A DNA stretch of 64,000 bases from Prescottella sp. R16. Lineage in GTDB: Bacteria; Actinomycetota; Actinomycetes; Mycobacteriales; Mycobacteriaceae. Location of the stretch: assembly GCF_030656875.1 (NCBI RefSeq), contig NZ_CP130943.1:3596001-3660000 (forward strand), in the 5' to 3' direction. The notes below the pieces were generated by a model. The model searched no databases and was not told where the DNA came from. It saw nothing but the letters and a program-made list of their open reading frames with translations. Shown in pieces: positions 17,031 through 25,381 of this stretch. A program made the position numbers and the translations under genes. The first letter of the stretch is position 1. Every line of letters starts with the position of its first letter.

Positions 17031-17393
17031 ATGAAGGCTTCAACTCGTTGGCAGGACTACGCGGCCGTGATCATCGGCGCCTTCGCGGCGCTGTCCCCGC
17101 TGTGGCTGTCCACGAACACCGGCGCCCGCTGGTCACTGATCGTGCTCGGTGTGCTGGTCGCACTGTCCGGTCTGGTGCACATGGCCCGTCCCGGCCTGGC
17201 CGCAGCGGACTATGCGATGGGTGTGCTCGGTGTCCTGATGTTCATCTCGCCGTGGGTGATGAACTTCCACGCGATGACATCGGCGGCGTGGACGGCGTGG
17301 GTCGTCGGCGCCCTGACCGTCGTGGTCTCCGCGATCGGCCTGCCCGCCCTGAACGCCCGCATGCACGGCCACGGTGGTGTCGCCGCGCACTGA
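17031..17393 (+). CDS. SPW-repeat membrane protein
   Basis: A 120-residue integral membrane protein with four hydrophobic segments. Two copies of the SPW motif are visible: SPLWLS near residue 22 and SPWVMNF near 78, defining the SPW-repeat family, whose function is unknown. ATG follows GAGGAGG. The last 20 bases overlap the downstream TetR gene, so the two are translationally coupled and probably autoregulated through the upstream palindrome. Confidence 0.85.
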   Translation: MKASTRWQDYAAVIIGAFAALSPLWLSTNTGARWSLIVLGVLVALSGLVHMARPGLAAADYAMGVLGVLMFISPWVMNFHAMTSAAWTAWVVGALTVVVSAIGLPALNARMHGHGGVAAH

Positions 17394-17937
17394 TGCGCGG
17401 GCGGCGATCCTCGATGCGGCCGAGGACCTCATCGCCGCACGCGGATTCGACGCCACGTCCACCGCCGCCGTCGCGGCGGCGGCGGACGTCCCGAAAGCCC
17501 TGGTCTTCTACTATTTCCCCACCAAACCCGACATTCTCACCGCGCTCGTCACCGAGCGGCTGCCGGCCGTACCGATCGACGACGTCGCCCCGCTCGTGGC
17601 ACCCGGTGATCCGGCGACGAGCCTGGTGAATCTCGACGACGCCCTCACCGCCCGCGACCGGCACGCCCGCGCGATGCAGGTGATCCTGTGCCGGGAAGCC
17701 GGAACCCACCCCGACGTCCGTGCCCATCTCCGCCGCTTCCGGACCGGTCTGCGCGACGCGACCGTGCGGATCCTGCAGGCCAGCACCGTCGCACCCATCC
17801 GTCCGGGAACCCTGCGGGACTGCGCCGACGCGTGGGTCGCCGTCATGGTGGCGATCACCGGAACCCGCACCCGTGACCGAGAGGAGATCGGGGCCGTCGC
17901 CCGCGTCGTCGCCGCCGGCATGGCCCAGCTGGGATGA
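17374..17937 (+). CDS. TetR-family transcriptional regulator
   Basis: A 187-residue TetR protein: DARAAILDAAEDLIAARGF, then TSTAAVAAAADVPKALVFYYFPTKPDI forms the helix-turn-helix (about 8-55), with a divergent ligand domain behind. The start is one of two adjacent GTG codons inside the 3' end of the SPW gene, giving a 20-base overlap. It is expected to control that gene and itself. The ligand is unknown. The 50 bases after the stop hold a short direct repeat (GACAGCCCA). Confidence 0.87.
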   Translation: MVSPRTDARAAILDAAEDLIAARGFDATSTAAVAAAADVPKALVFYYFPTKPDILTALVTERLPAVPIDDVAPLVAPGDPATSLVNLDDALTARDRHARAMQVILCREAGTHPDVRAHLRRFRTGLRDATVRILQASTVAPIRPGTLRDCADAWVAVMVAITGTRTRDREEIGAVARVVAAGMAQLG

Positions 17938-17991
17938 CAGCCCAACCGGGACGACAGCCCAGCAAGGACGACGCGGACGGGCCGGAACGGT

Positions 17992-18759
17992 TCAGCGGGA
18001 CGGCGCCGCGAGCAACAACCGTCCGGCGTCGAACCGGGCCGCACCCACCGGCAACTCCCCCCGCGTCCCACTGAGCAGGACCTCGACCGTGCCGCTGCCG
18101 GTCGTGTCGCGGCCCAGCGCGTCGATACGTCGCAACGTCTGCGCCGCAACCGCCTCCGCACTGTCGAACAACAGCACCCCCGCCGGCAACCGCGCCGCGA
18201 TCTCGTCGGCCATCAGCGGGTAGTGCGTACATCCGAGCACGACCCCGGTGACGTGGTCCGGGGTGCGGGCCGCCGCGGACGCGATGGCATCCACCGCCGC
18301 CTCCGTATCGCCGCGATCGATGGCGTCCGCCAATCCGTGGCACGCGACACCGACGACCGAACTGCCGTTCGCGAACCGCTCGACCAGCCCCGCCTGATAG
18401 GCACTCGCCGTGGTGGCCGCCGTCGCCCAGATCGCCACCGAATCACACATCGCGGCCGCCGGTTTGATCGCCGGAACGGTGCCGATCACGGGAATCCCGG
18501 GGCCGAGATCCGCCCGCACGTGCTCGAGCGCGGTGACGCTCGCGGTGTTGCACGGCAGCACCACCACCTCGGCGCCCCGGGCCACAGCCCGGCGCGCGGT
18601 GCCGACGACCCGGTCGATCACCCACTGCGGATCCCGCGGACCCCACGGCGCGCCGTCCGGGTCCAGCAACAGCATCAGATCCAGATCGGGCCGCAACCGG
18701 CGCAGCCACGCGGACGTCGGGAGCAGTCCCAGACCCGAGTCGATGAGCGCAACGATCAC
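17992..18759 (-). CDS. Divergent glutamate/aspartate racemase-family protein (MurI-like)
   Basis: A 255-residue Asp/Glu racemase fold. Both cysteine motifs are present: LPCNTASV (first Cys near 70) and LGCTHYPL (second near 176), with N-terminal DSGLGLL. The usual MurI PYG segment is replaced by APWGPR and the N-terminal FDSG is altered to LIDSG. MurI makes D-glutamate for peptidoglycan; a dedicated murI is expected elsewhere in such genomes, so this may be a paralogue with another amino-acid substrate. GTG start. Stands alone between convergent tetR and the ferredoxin reductase gene (46 bases away). Confidence 0.72.
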   Translation of the reverse strand: MIVALIDSGLGLLPTSAWLRRLRPDLDLMLLLDPDGAPWGPRDPQWVIDRVVGTARRAVARGAEVVVLPCNTASVTALEHVRADLGPGIPVIGTVPAIKPAAAMCDSVAIWATAATTASAYQAGLVERFANGSSVVGVACHGLADAIDRGDTEAAVDAIASAAARTPDHVTGVVLGCTHYPLMADEIAARLPAGVLLFDSAEAVAAQTLRRIDALGRDTTGSGTVEVLLSGTRGELPVGAARFDAGRLLLAAPSR

Positions 18760-18805
18760 CCGACAAATCTAGCCCGCCCGGACGGCCGCCTCCGACGCAG
18801 GTGGA

Positions 18806-20002
18806 TCAGGCCGGGGCCAGCAGATCCGCGACCGGCACCTCCGCCGCGACCTTCGCCCGCATCTTCATCACCGCACCCGCCGACCCCAGCCCGACGACCG
18901 CCGTCAGCGCCCCGCCCCGCGAGTAGTAGACGACGAACTTGCGGCCGTCGTCCTTGACCACGTGCACGTCGTCGGACGCCGACACCGTGCCGAGTGCCTG
19001 GATCTTCATGCCGTACTGGTCGCTCCAGAAGTACGGGACCTGCGCGGGCGCCTCCGGATCCCCGGTCCCGGTGAGCGCCCCGGCGAGGATCTTCGCCTGG
19101 TCCCCGGCATTGCTCCAGTGCTCGACCCGCTTGTGCCCGCCGACCGTGTGCCGCCACGCCGCGACGTCACCGATCGCCCACACGTGCGGGTCCCCGGTCC
19201 GCCCGACCTCGTCGCACAGCACACCGTTCTCGACGGCGACCCCGGATCCGTCGAGCCACTCGGTGACCGGCACCGAGCCGATCCCGATCGCCACCACGTC
19301 CACCGAGAGTTCCGTGCCGTCGGACAGGACGGCCGTGCGCACCCGATCGTCCCCGGACAGCGACGCCAGTCCGACACCGGCCCGCACGTCGACGCCCTCC
19401 TCGGCGTGCAGCCGCCCGACCAGCGCCCCGACCTGCTCTCCCAGCACCGATGCGAGCGGTGCCGGCTGCGGCTCCACGAGGACGACGTCGAGACCGAGCG
19501 CCCGCATGCTCGCCGCGAGCTCGCAGCCGATGAAACCGGCACCCACGACCAGCGCCCGGGCACCCGGGCGCAGGTCGGCGCGCAGCGCACGGGACTCGTC
19601 CACCGACCGCAGCACGTGCACGCCCGCGAGATCCGGCAGACCCGGGATCCGGCGGGGCCGCAGCCCGGTCGCGACGATCAGATCGCCGTACGCGATCTCG
19701 CTGCCGTCGGCCAGCAGCAGCACCTTCCGCTCCCGGTCCAGACCGGTCGCGGCGGTTCCGAGCCGCAGGTCGACGCGCTGCTCGTCGTAGAACTCCTGCG
19801 GGCGCAGCGTCGTGTCGTCGTTCTCGCCGCGGACGACGTCCTTCGACAGCGGCGGCCGGTCGTACGGCAGATGCGTTTCGTCACCGACCAGGACCAGGCC
19901 GTCGTCGTACCCCGACTGCCGCAGTTCCTCGATCGCACGGACGGCGGCGAGCCCGGCCCCGACGATCACGACCGGCCCGTCGGCCCCTGCACGATTGCTC
20001 AT
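18806..20002 (-). CDS. FAD-dependent ferredoxin (rubredoxin/P450) reductase
   Basis: A 398-residue two-dinucleotide-binding flavoprotein. FAD motif VVIVGAGLAAVRAIEEL near 13-29, PYDRPPLSK, ATGLRPRRIPG, NAD motif VVGAGFIGCELAASMRALG and a C-terminal WAIGDVAAW FAD site match rhodocoxin/putidaredoxin reductase. It should transfer electrons from NAD(P)H to a [2Fe-2S] or [3Fe-4S] ferredoxin that serves cytochrome P450 enzymes. Its position resembles Rv0688 near the mft locus of M. tuberculosis (from memory). The ATG at 20002 starts MSNRAGADGP; the open frame upstream lacks family sequence. A KstR-type palindrome lies 51 bases upstream. Confidence 0.9.
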   Translation of the reverse strand: MSNRAGADGPVVIVGAGLAAVRAIEELRQSGYDDGLVLVGDETHLPYDRPPLSKDVVRGENDDTTLRPQEFYDEQRVDLRLGTAATGLDRERKVLLLADGSEIAYGDLIVATGLRPRRIPGLPDLAGVHVLRSVDESRALRADLRPGARALVVGAGFIGCELAASMRALGLDVVLVEPQPAPLASVLGEQVGALVGRLHAEEGVDVRAGVGLASLSGDDRVRTAVLSDGTELSVDVVAIGIGSVPVTEWLDGSGVAVENGVLCDEVGRTGDPHVWAIGDVAAWRHTVGGHKRVEHWSNAGDQAKILAGALTGTGDPEAPAQVPYFWSDQYGMKIQALGTVSASDDVHVVKDDGRKFVVYYSRGGALTAVVGLGSAGAVMKMRAKVAAEVPVADLLAPA

Positions 20003-20052
20003 TACCGTCCACCCTCCGTCACTCGGCGCCCTCGCACGAGCCACGCCACAAC

Positions 20053-20066
20053 TGGAACATGTTCTA
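20053..20066. promoter_or_regulatory. KstR-type operator upstream of the ferredoxin reductase gene
   Basis: TGGAACATGTTCTA fits TnnAACnnGTTnnA and is palindromic except at its outer bases. It lies 51 bases before the reductase ATG and about 130 bases before the divergent Asp23 gene. Confidence 0.72.
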
Positions 20067-20194
20067 CCAAAGTTCCGGGGTTCGCCGATAGCCCCTCGTC
20101 CACGGTGCGGCGGACCGACGGCGACGCCGCGAACTCACTAGAGTTGACCACGGACCGGCGTCGACGCTGGTGCGGTGCCGAACGAGGAGCAGCG

Positions 20195-20644
20195 ATGGCG
20201 ACAGATCCCGAACGAATCCGATTCGGGGCGAGCGCGTCCCACGACCTGGTCGACACGCACGGCAAGACGATCATCGCCGACGCCGTGGTCGCCAAGATCG
20301 CCGGAATCGCCACCCGCGAGGTCAGCGGAGTCCACGACGTCGGCGGCGGCACGGCCCGCGCTGTCGGCGCCCTGCGCGACCGTATCCCCGGCGCCCGCGT
20401 CAACCACGGGCAGGGCATCGCCGTCGAGGTCGGCGAGAAACAGGCCGCGATCGACATCGGCATCGTCGCCGAATACGGTGTCGCCCTGCACGAACTGGCC
20501 GCCGGGATCCGCCGCAACGTCATCGCCGCCGTCGAGACCATGACCGGACTCGAGGTCACCGAAGTGAACATCACCGTCTTCGACGTCGTCCTCCTCGACG
20601 AGGAACCGGGCGCCGACACCGAGACGCGGCCCCGGGTCCAGTGA
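20195..20644 (+). CDS. Asp23/Gls24 family envelope stress protein
   Basis: A 149-residue Asp23/Gls24-domain protein: IIADAVVAKIAGIATREVSGVHDVGG, then GIAVEVGEKQAAIDIGIVAEYGVALHELA and NVIAAVETMTGLEVTEVNITVFDV. In Firmicutes such proteins coat the inner face of the membrane and are anchored by AmaP. ATG follows GAGGAG. It heads a five-gene cluster in which each gene overlaps the next by 4 to 8 bases, ending in AmaP-like proteins, which suggests a membrane-associated complex. Confidence 0.87.
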   Translation: MATDPERIRFGASASHDLVDTHGKTIIADAVVAKIAGIATREVSGVHDVGGGTARAVGALRDRIPGARVNHGQGIAVEVGEKQAAIDIGIVAEYGVALHELAAGIRRNVIAAVETMTGLEVTEVNITVFDVVLLDEEPGADTETRPRVQ

Positions 20645-20964
20645 CCGCACCGGCACCCGGAACCGACATCGACCGCGCAGCCGCGGCCGTATCCGCCGTG
20701 CCCGGCGTGACCGGCCTGCACGGCGGCGAATTCGGTACCGTCGCCACCTATCTGCCCGGACGGCGCATCACCGGCCTCCGCGTCGACGACGGCCACTGCG
20801 ACGTCCACGTGACCGTCCGCTACCCCGTCGACCTGTTCGCGACCGCCGACCGGATCCGCACCGCCGTCCACGCGATCCTCGGCATCCCCGTCGACGTCAC
20901 CATCGAAGACGTCACCATCGAAGACGTCACCACCGACCAGCACGACAAGGAGAGCCTGCCATGA
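20641..20964 (+). CDS. Small hypothetical protein of the Asp23/AmaP cluster
   Basis: A 107-residue soluble protein. It has no membrane segment and reads like a degenerate Asp23-type domain (DRAAAAVSAVPGVTGLHGG, CDVHVTVRYPVDLFATADRIRTAVHAILG), so it may be a small partner of the preceding protein. The GTG overlaps the previous stop (GTGA). Near the C-terminus VTIED is duplicated by an exact tandem 15-base repeat, making a short acidic tail. Function unknown. Confidence 0.72.
   Translation: MTAPAPGTDIDRAAAAVSAVPGVTGLHGGEFGTVATYLPGRRITGLRVDDGHCDVHVTVRYPVDLFATADRIRTAVHAILGIPVDVTIEDVTIEDVTTDQHDKESLP
20896..20925 (+). repeat. Tandem 15-base repeat inside the small Asp23-cluster gene
   Basis: GTCACCATCGAAGAC occurs twice in tandem, followed by GTCACC, encoding VTIEDVTIEDVT. 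In frame, so it changes length only; a candidate site of length variation between strains. Confidence 0.85.
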
Positions 20965-21140
20965 CCAGCACCAGCATGGGACTGCTCGCGGGCCTGCTCC
21001 TGGCACTCGCCGGGATCCTCGGCGGCTTCAGCGGATTCGTCTTCGCCGTCCTCCTCGGCGCCGTCGGCATGGCGATCGGAGCCCACCGCGACGGCCACCT
21101 CGACCTCGGCGCCATCCTGCGGTCCCGCGGCCGTGGCTGA
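20961..21140 (+). CDS. Small membrane protein (DUF2273-like) of the Asp23/AmaP cluster
   Basis: A 59-residue protein with two hydrophobic segments separated by GGFSG (about 7-20 and 24-41) and a short basic tail. Small DUF2273-type membrane proteins accompany Asp23/AmaP genes in many Gram-positive genomes; the assignment rests on position and topology. The ATG overlaps the previous stop by 4 bases and the stop overlaps the next GTG start by 8 bases. Confidence 0.75.
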   Translation: MTSTSMGLLAGLLLALAGILGGFSGFVFAVLLGAVGMAIGAHRDGHLDLGAILRSRGRG

Positions 21141-22062
21141 CGACCCCGGCGACCGCGGCCGACTCGTCGTCAAGGACCGCGCGATCGCGAAGATCGCCAC
21201 CACCACGGCACTGCAGGTGCCCGGCGTCGTCCCGCACGGCAGCAGCCTCACCCGGTTCACCGGACGCGACCTGCCCCGCGCCGACATCTCCGCCGGCAGC
21301 CACTCCGTCGCCGTCAACCTGTACCTCGGTGTGCAGTGGCCGTGCGACGTCGCCGAACTGACCCGGCGCGTCCACGGCGACGTCGCCGAACGCGTCGAAC
21401 ACCTCGCGGGACTCCCCCTGCACCGCCTCGGCGTGTACGTCGCCGGCACCGTGCCCACCCCGTCCGACGACGCCACCACCGGCCCGGCCCCCGTCGCCTC
21501 CGAGACCGTCGTCGCGCCCCGCCCGCCCACCGCCGCACCGGCCGCCGTCCCCGCAGCCGTCGTGCTCGCCGTCGGACTGCTCGCACTCGCCGGTGCCGTC
21601 GGCCGGGAACTGCTCATCGTCCGCGGCACCATCTCCGGGGCCCCGTGGATCCGCAACAGTGTCGAATGGGTGGCGCGCCTGCACTGGGAACAATGGCTCC
21701 TCCCCGCAGCCCTCGCAGCCCTGACCGTCGGCGTCCTGCTCGTCCTCCTGGCCCTCGCGCCACGCACTCGCACCCACGTCCCCACCCGGCGCCGGCCCTC
21801 TGACTCCGCATCGACCGTCTGGCTGCGGCCCGTCGACATCGCCCGCCTGTGCAGTGCACGCGCCGGAACCCTCGCCGGCGTGCACACCGCCCACACCACC
21901 GTCGACCGGCGGCGCGCGAACGTCCACGTCACCACAGTGCCCGACGGGTCCCCACCCGGCCTCGAGGCTGCGGTGGCCGACGCCGTCACCGACACCCTGA
22001 CCGTCCTCGACCGGCCCCTGCGGGTGAAGGTGACGACGCGTCGCGCACGGAGCACACCGTGA
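21133..22062 (+). CDS. Membrane protein with Asp23-like and DUF6286-type regions
   Basis: A 309-residue protein. The N-terminal 110 residues resemble Asp23/Gls24 (VVKDRAIAKIATTTALQVPGVV, CDVAELTRRVHGDVAERVEHLAG). A Pro/Ala linker follows, then two membrane helices (AVVLAVGLLALAGAVGRELL; WLLPAALAALTVGVLLVLLAL) and a C-terminal region of about 80 residues resembling AmaP-like or DUF6286 domains. It joins the soluble and membrane functions of the cluster in one chain. GTG start overlaps the preceding gene; its own stop overlaps the next start by 4 bases. Confidence 0.72.
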   Translation: MADDPGDRGRLVVKDRAIAKIATTTALQVPGVVPHGSSLTRFTGRDLPRADISAGSHSVAVNLYLGVQWPCDVAELTRRVHGDVAERVEHLAGLPLHRLGVYVAGTVPTPSDDATTGPAPVASETVVAPRPPTAAPAAVPAAVVLAVGLLALAGAVGRELLIVRGTISGAPWIRNSVEWVARLHWEQWLLPAALAALTVGVLLVLLALAPRTRTHVPTRRRPSDSASTVWLRPVDIARLCSARAGTLAGVHTAHTTVDRRRANVHVTTVPDGSPPGLEAAVADAVTDTLTVLDRPLRVKVTTRRARSTP

Positions 22063-22649
22063 AACGCGGACCCGCAGCCCTGAACCGGATCCTCGTCCTC
22101 GTCGTCGGGCTCGCCCTCGCCGCCGTCGGCGCCGCCGCCCTCGCCTGGGACCGGGACGTCACCGCCGTGCGGGACGCCGTCGGCCGCGTCGACCGGGAGC
22201 GGGTCACCGCGCTCCCCGACCAGTCCTGGTGGACGTGGGCGCTGGGCGCCACTCTCGCCGTCTGTGTCGTACTGGGTGTCACCGTGCTCGCCGTCGATCT
22301 GATCCGCCGCCGCGTCGCCGCCGGCACGATGCTCGAAACCGGCACCGGCACCCCCGTCGCGATCGACCTCGGCGCCGTCGCCACCGGGGTCGCCGTCGAA
22401 CTCGAACGATTCCCCGGAGTCCGGCGCACCCGCGGACGCGCCCTCTCCGACCGCGGCCTCGCCACCGTCCAGATCACCGTCGACGCCGACCCGTACGCCG
22501 ACGTCCCGGCGCTGATCGCGGCCGCCGAACGGATCGCTGCCACGACCACCACCGCGCTCGGTGGCGCCGACGTCACCGACGTCGCCGTGCGGGTGCTCCT
22601 GCATCTCGACCCGGCCGGTCAGGTGCCGCCGCCCGCCCGCGAGGACTGA
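22059..22649 (+). CDS. AmaP-like membrane anchor protein
   Basis: A 196-residue protein with two membrane helices near the N-terminus (ILVLVVGLALAAVGAAALAW and WWTWALGATLAVCVVLGVTVLAV) followed by a cytosolic domain of about 110 residues. This topology matches AmaP, the Asp23 membrane anchor. GTG start overlaps the previous stop (GTGA). Last gene of the five-gene unit; it converges with a SnoaL-like gene 10 bases away. Confidence 0.72.
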   Translation: MKRGPAALNRILVLVVGLALAAVGAAALAWDRDVTAVRDAVGRVDRERVTALPDQSWWTWALGATLAVCVVLGVTVLAVDLIRRRVAAGTMLETGTGTPVAIDLGAVATGVAVELERFPGVRRTRGRALSDRGLATVQITVDADPYADVPALIAAAERIAATTTTALGGADVTDVAVRVLLHLDPAGQVPPPARED

Positions 22650-22659
22650 CGCTCGGCGG

Positions 22660-23052
22660 TCAGGGAGCAGCGTCGGGGCGGACGAACTCCGGCTGGTCCA
22701 GCACCCGCAGCCAGCTGCCGTCCGGCTGCCGGCGCACCACCTGCGCCCGTGCCCCGGACCCGTCCCGCGGCGGCGTCGAGGTCAGGGCCAGATCACCGCT
22801 GACGAGCGTCGGCAGCGGCGGCTCGGGCTCGAAGCGCGGAGCATGCGCGAGCACCTGCGCCCACATGTCCCGGATCGCGGCCCGTCCGACGGTGACCGAT
22901 CCCGGCGGGTAGGCCACGACCGCATCCTCCGCATACAGGGCCGCCACTCCGTCGGCGTCCCCCGCGTTGGAACGTTCGACGAACAACCGGGTGAGGTCCT
23001 CGGGGGTCATCGCCTTCTGCCGCTCGAGCGGTGCCGTGTCGTGCTGTGTCAT
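22660..23052 (-). CDS. SnoaL-like / NTF2-fold protein
   Basis: A 130-residue NTF2-like protein of the YybH/DUF4440 kind: [32 protein letters not shown], then [15 protein letters not shown] and [13 protein letters not shown]. Such proteins are small ligand-binding or isomerase folds with varied roles. It is divergent from a LysR gene, 98 bases between starts, so it is a likely target of that regulator. Start may instead be the internal ATG at MTPEDL. Confidence 0.75.
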   Translation of the reverse strand: MTQHDTAPLERQKAMTPEDLTRLFVERSNAGDADGVAALYAEDAVVAYPPGSVTVGRAAIRDMWAQVLAHAPRFEPEPPLPTLVSGDLALTSTPPRDGSGARAQVVRRQPDGSWLRVLDQPEFVRPDAAP

Positions 23053-23112
23053 GTCCGGGTTCCTTTCCTCGAAGTGCTACCACTCCAGGATCGAACGCCC
23101 ACAGCCAGAAGT

Positions 23113-23123
23113 CCAACAGTTGG
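23113..23123. promoter_or_regulatory. Candidate LysR-type operator
   Basis: CCAACAGTTGG is a perfect 11-base palindrome, 27 bases before the LysR start and between the divergent genes. Location suits autoregulation and activation of the SnoaL-like gene. Confidence 0.4.
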
Positions 23124-23150
23124 TTATTGTCGAAGCTAGAATTAAAAGTT

Positions 23151-24023
23151 ATGGAACTGCGTCAGCTCGCCTACTTCGTCGCGGTCGCCGAAGAAGCCAA
23201 CTTCACCCGCGCCGCGGCCCGCGTCCATATCAGCCAATCCGGGATCAGCGCCCAGATCCGACAGCTCGAGAACGAACTGGGCACACCCCTGTTCGAGCGG
23301 GCCGCCCGCTCCGCCACACTCACCGTCGCCGGGAAGGCCGCCCTGCCGCACGCCCGCGCCGCACTCGCCGCGGCACGATCCGTCCACGAGGCCGTGGACG
23401 AGGTCAATCAACTGGTCCGCGGACAGCTGTCGGTGGGCATGGTCACCGCCTGCACCGTGACCCCGCTGTTCGACGCCCTCGCCGCCTGCCGGCGCGCCCA
23501 TCCGGGCATCGGCGTCGACCTCGTCGAAGACAGCTCGGACGTCCTGCTCGAGCAGGTCCGGACGGGACACCTCGACGTCGCACTCGTCGGGCTCGCGGGT
23601 GGGCCGCCGACGGACCTGGAGGCCCTGACGATCGTGTCCGAACGGATCGCGGCCCTCGTCGCCCCCGGCCACCCGCTGGCGACGTCGGCACCGGCATCCC
23701 TGGCCGACGTGTGCACACATCCCCTGATCTGCATGCCCGTCGGCACCGGTGTCCGCACCGCGCTCGACCGGGAATGCGCCGCATCCGGTGTCGTGGGCGA
23801 GATCGTCATGCAGGCCAGCGCCCCGGACGCGGTGGCCGACCTGGCGGGACGCGGACTGGGCGTCGCGATCCTCAGTACGTCGATGGCGGACGCCTATCCG
23901 CATCTCGTCCCGGTCCCCATCGTCGACGCCGCCGTCGACGCCGTCCTCGCCCTGGTGTGGAAACCGGCGCCGTCCCCGGCGCTGCGCGAGTTCCTCCGAC
24001 ACGCCCACCGCACATTCCGGTAG
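23151..24023 (+). CDS. LysR-family transcriptional regulator
   Basis: A 290-residue LysR protein. The N-terminal winged helix-turn-helix [40 protein letters not shown] is canonical, with a two-lobed effector domain behind it ([35 protein letters not shown]). It probably controls the divergent SnoaL-like gene. The inducer is unknown. The next gene, tuf, converges with it, and a shared hairpin lies at 24054-24081. Confidence 0.9.
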   Translation: MELRQLAYFVAVAEEANFTRAAARVHISQSGISAQIRQLENELGTPLFERAARSATLTVAGKAALPHARAALAAARSVHEAVDEVNQLVRGQLSVGMVTACTVTPLFDALAACRRAHPGIGVDLVEDSSDVLLEQVRTGHLDVALVGLAGGPPTDLEALTIVSERIAALVAPGHPLATSAPASLADVCTHPLICMPVGTGVRTALDRECAASGVVGEIVMQASAPDAVADLAGRGLGVAILSTSMADAYPHLVPVPIVDAAVDAVLALVWKPAPSPALREFLRHAHRTFR

Positions 24024-24053
24024 GGCCACGACGACGGCCCCGAAACGCCGAAC

Positions 24054-24081
24054 GGCGCCCACTCCCGAAGGAGTGGACGCC
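24054..24081. terminator. Bidirectional terminator between lysR and tuf
   Basis: Stem GGCGCCCACTCC / GGAGTGGACGCC with one mismatch and a CGAA tetraloop, in the 80 bases between the convergent stops. It would end the str operon. Confidence 0.7.
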
Positions 24082-24103
24082 ATTCGCGTCAGTGAGAACT
24101 AGC

Positions 24104-25294
24104 TCACTTGATGATCTTCGTGACGCGACCGGCGCCGACGGTGCGGCCACCCTCACGGATCGCGAAGCGCAGGCCCTCGTCCATGGCGACCGGCTGGATC
24201 AGCACGACGGACATCTCGGTGTTGTCACCGGGCATGACCATCTCGGTGCCCTCGGGGAGGGTCACAACGCCCGTCACGTCAGTCGTACGGAAGTAGAACT
24301 GCGGACGGTAGTTGTTGAAGAACGGCGTGTGACGGCCGCCCTCGTCCTTGGACAGGATGTACGCCTGGCCCTCGAACTCGGTGTGCGGGGTCGTGGTGCC
24401 GGGCTTGACGACAACCTGGCCACGCTCGACGTCCTCGCGCTTGATGCCGCGCACCAGCAGACCGACGTTGTCGCCGGCCTGGCCCTGGTCGAGCAGCTTG
24501 CGGAACATCTCGATGCCGGTGACCGTGGTCTTGGTGACGTCGGGACGGATACCGACGATCTCGACCTCTTCGTTGACGTTGATCACGCCACGCTCGATGC
24601 GGCCGGTGACGACGGTGCCACGACCGGTGATCGTGAAGACGTCCTCGACGGGCATGAGGAACGGCTTCTCGGTCTCACGGACCGGGTCCGGGATCGACTC
24701 GTCGACAGCAGCCATCAGCTTCTGCACCGACTCGACCCACTTCGGGTCACCCTCGAGCGCCTTCAGCGCCGAGATCGGGACGACCGGAGCGTTCTCGTCG
24801 AACTCCTGGCCGGCCAGCAGCTCGCGGACCTCCATCTCGACGAGCTCGAGGATTTCCTCGTCGTCGACCATGTCGGCCTTGTTCAGGGCGACGAGGATGT
24901 AGGGCACGCCGACCTGGCGAGCGAGCAGCACGTGCTCGCGGGTCTGCGGCATCGGGCCGTCGGTGGCGGCCACGACCAGGATCGCGCCGTCCATCTGGGC
25001 AGCACCGGTGATCATGTTCTTGATGTAGTCGGCGTGACCCGGAGCGTCGACGTGAGCGTAGTGACGCTTCTCCGTCTGGTACTCGACGTGGGAGATGTTG
25101 ATCGTGATACCACGAGCCTTCTCCTCCGGCGCCTTGTCGATCTGATCGAAAGCGAAGCTCTCGTTCAGGTCGGGGTACTGGTCGGCCAGCACCTTGGTGA
25201 TCGCAGCCGTCGTGGTGGTCTTGCCGTGGTCGACGTGACCGATGGTGCCGATGTTCACGTGCGGCTTGGTCCGCTCGAACTTCGCCTTCGCCAC
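24104..25294 (-). CDS. tuf: Elongation factor Tu
   Basis: A 396-residue translational GTPase delivering aminoacyl-tRNA to the ribosome. G1 GHVDHGKTT (19-27), the RGITI switch I, DAPGH (G3), NKAD (G4) and the C-terminal beta barrels are complete. GTG start after an AGGAGG. It is the last gene of the str operon (rpsL-rpsG-fusA-tuf), 87 bases after fusA. Codon use is strongly biased to preferred C-ending codons, as expected for high expression. Confidence 0.98.
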   Translation of the reverse strand: MAKAKFERTKPHVNIGTIGHVDHGKTTTTAAITKVLADQYPDLNESFAFDQIDKAPEEKARGITINISHVEYQTEKRHYAHVDAPGHADYIKNMITGAAQMDGAILVVAATDGPMPQTREHVLLARQVGVPYILVALNKADMVDDEEILELVEMEVRELLAGQEFDENAPVVPISALKALEGDPKWVESVQKLMAAVDESIPDPVRETEKPFLMPVEDVFTITGRGTVVTGRIERGVINVNEEVEIVGIRPDVTKTTVTGIEMFRKLLDQGQAGDNVGLLVRGIKREDVERGQVVVKPGTTTPHTEFEGQAYILSKDEGGRHTPFFNNYRPQFYFRTTDVTGVVTLPEGTEMVMPGDNTEMSVVLIQPVAMDEGLRFAIREGGRTVGAGRVTKIIK

Positions 25295-25381
25295 TGGTGT
25301 CCTCCTGGACTGATTGTGCTTGCGGTATGCAGCAGTGCGGTTGTTATTACGTGGTCGTGCTAGCGGTCGACGAGACCGAGG

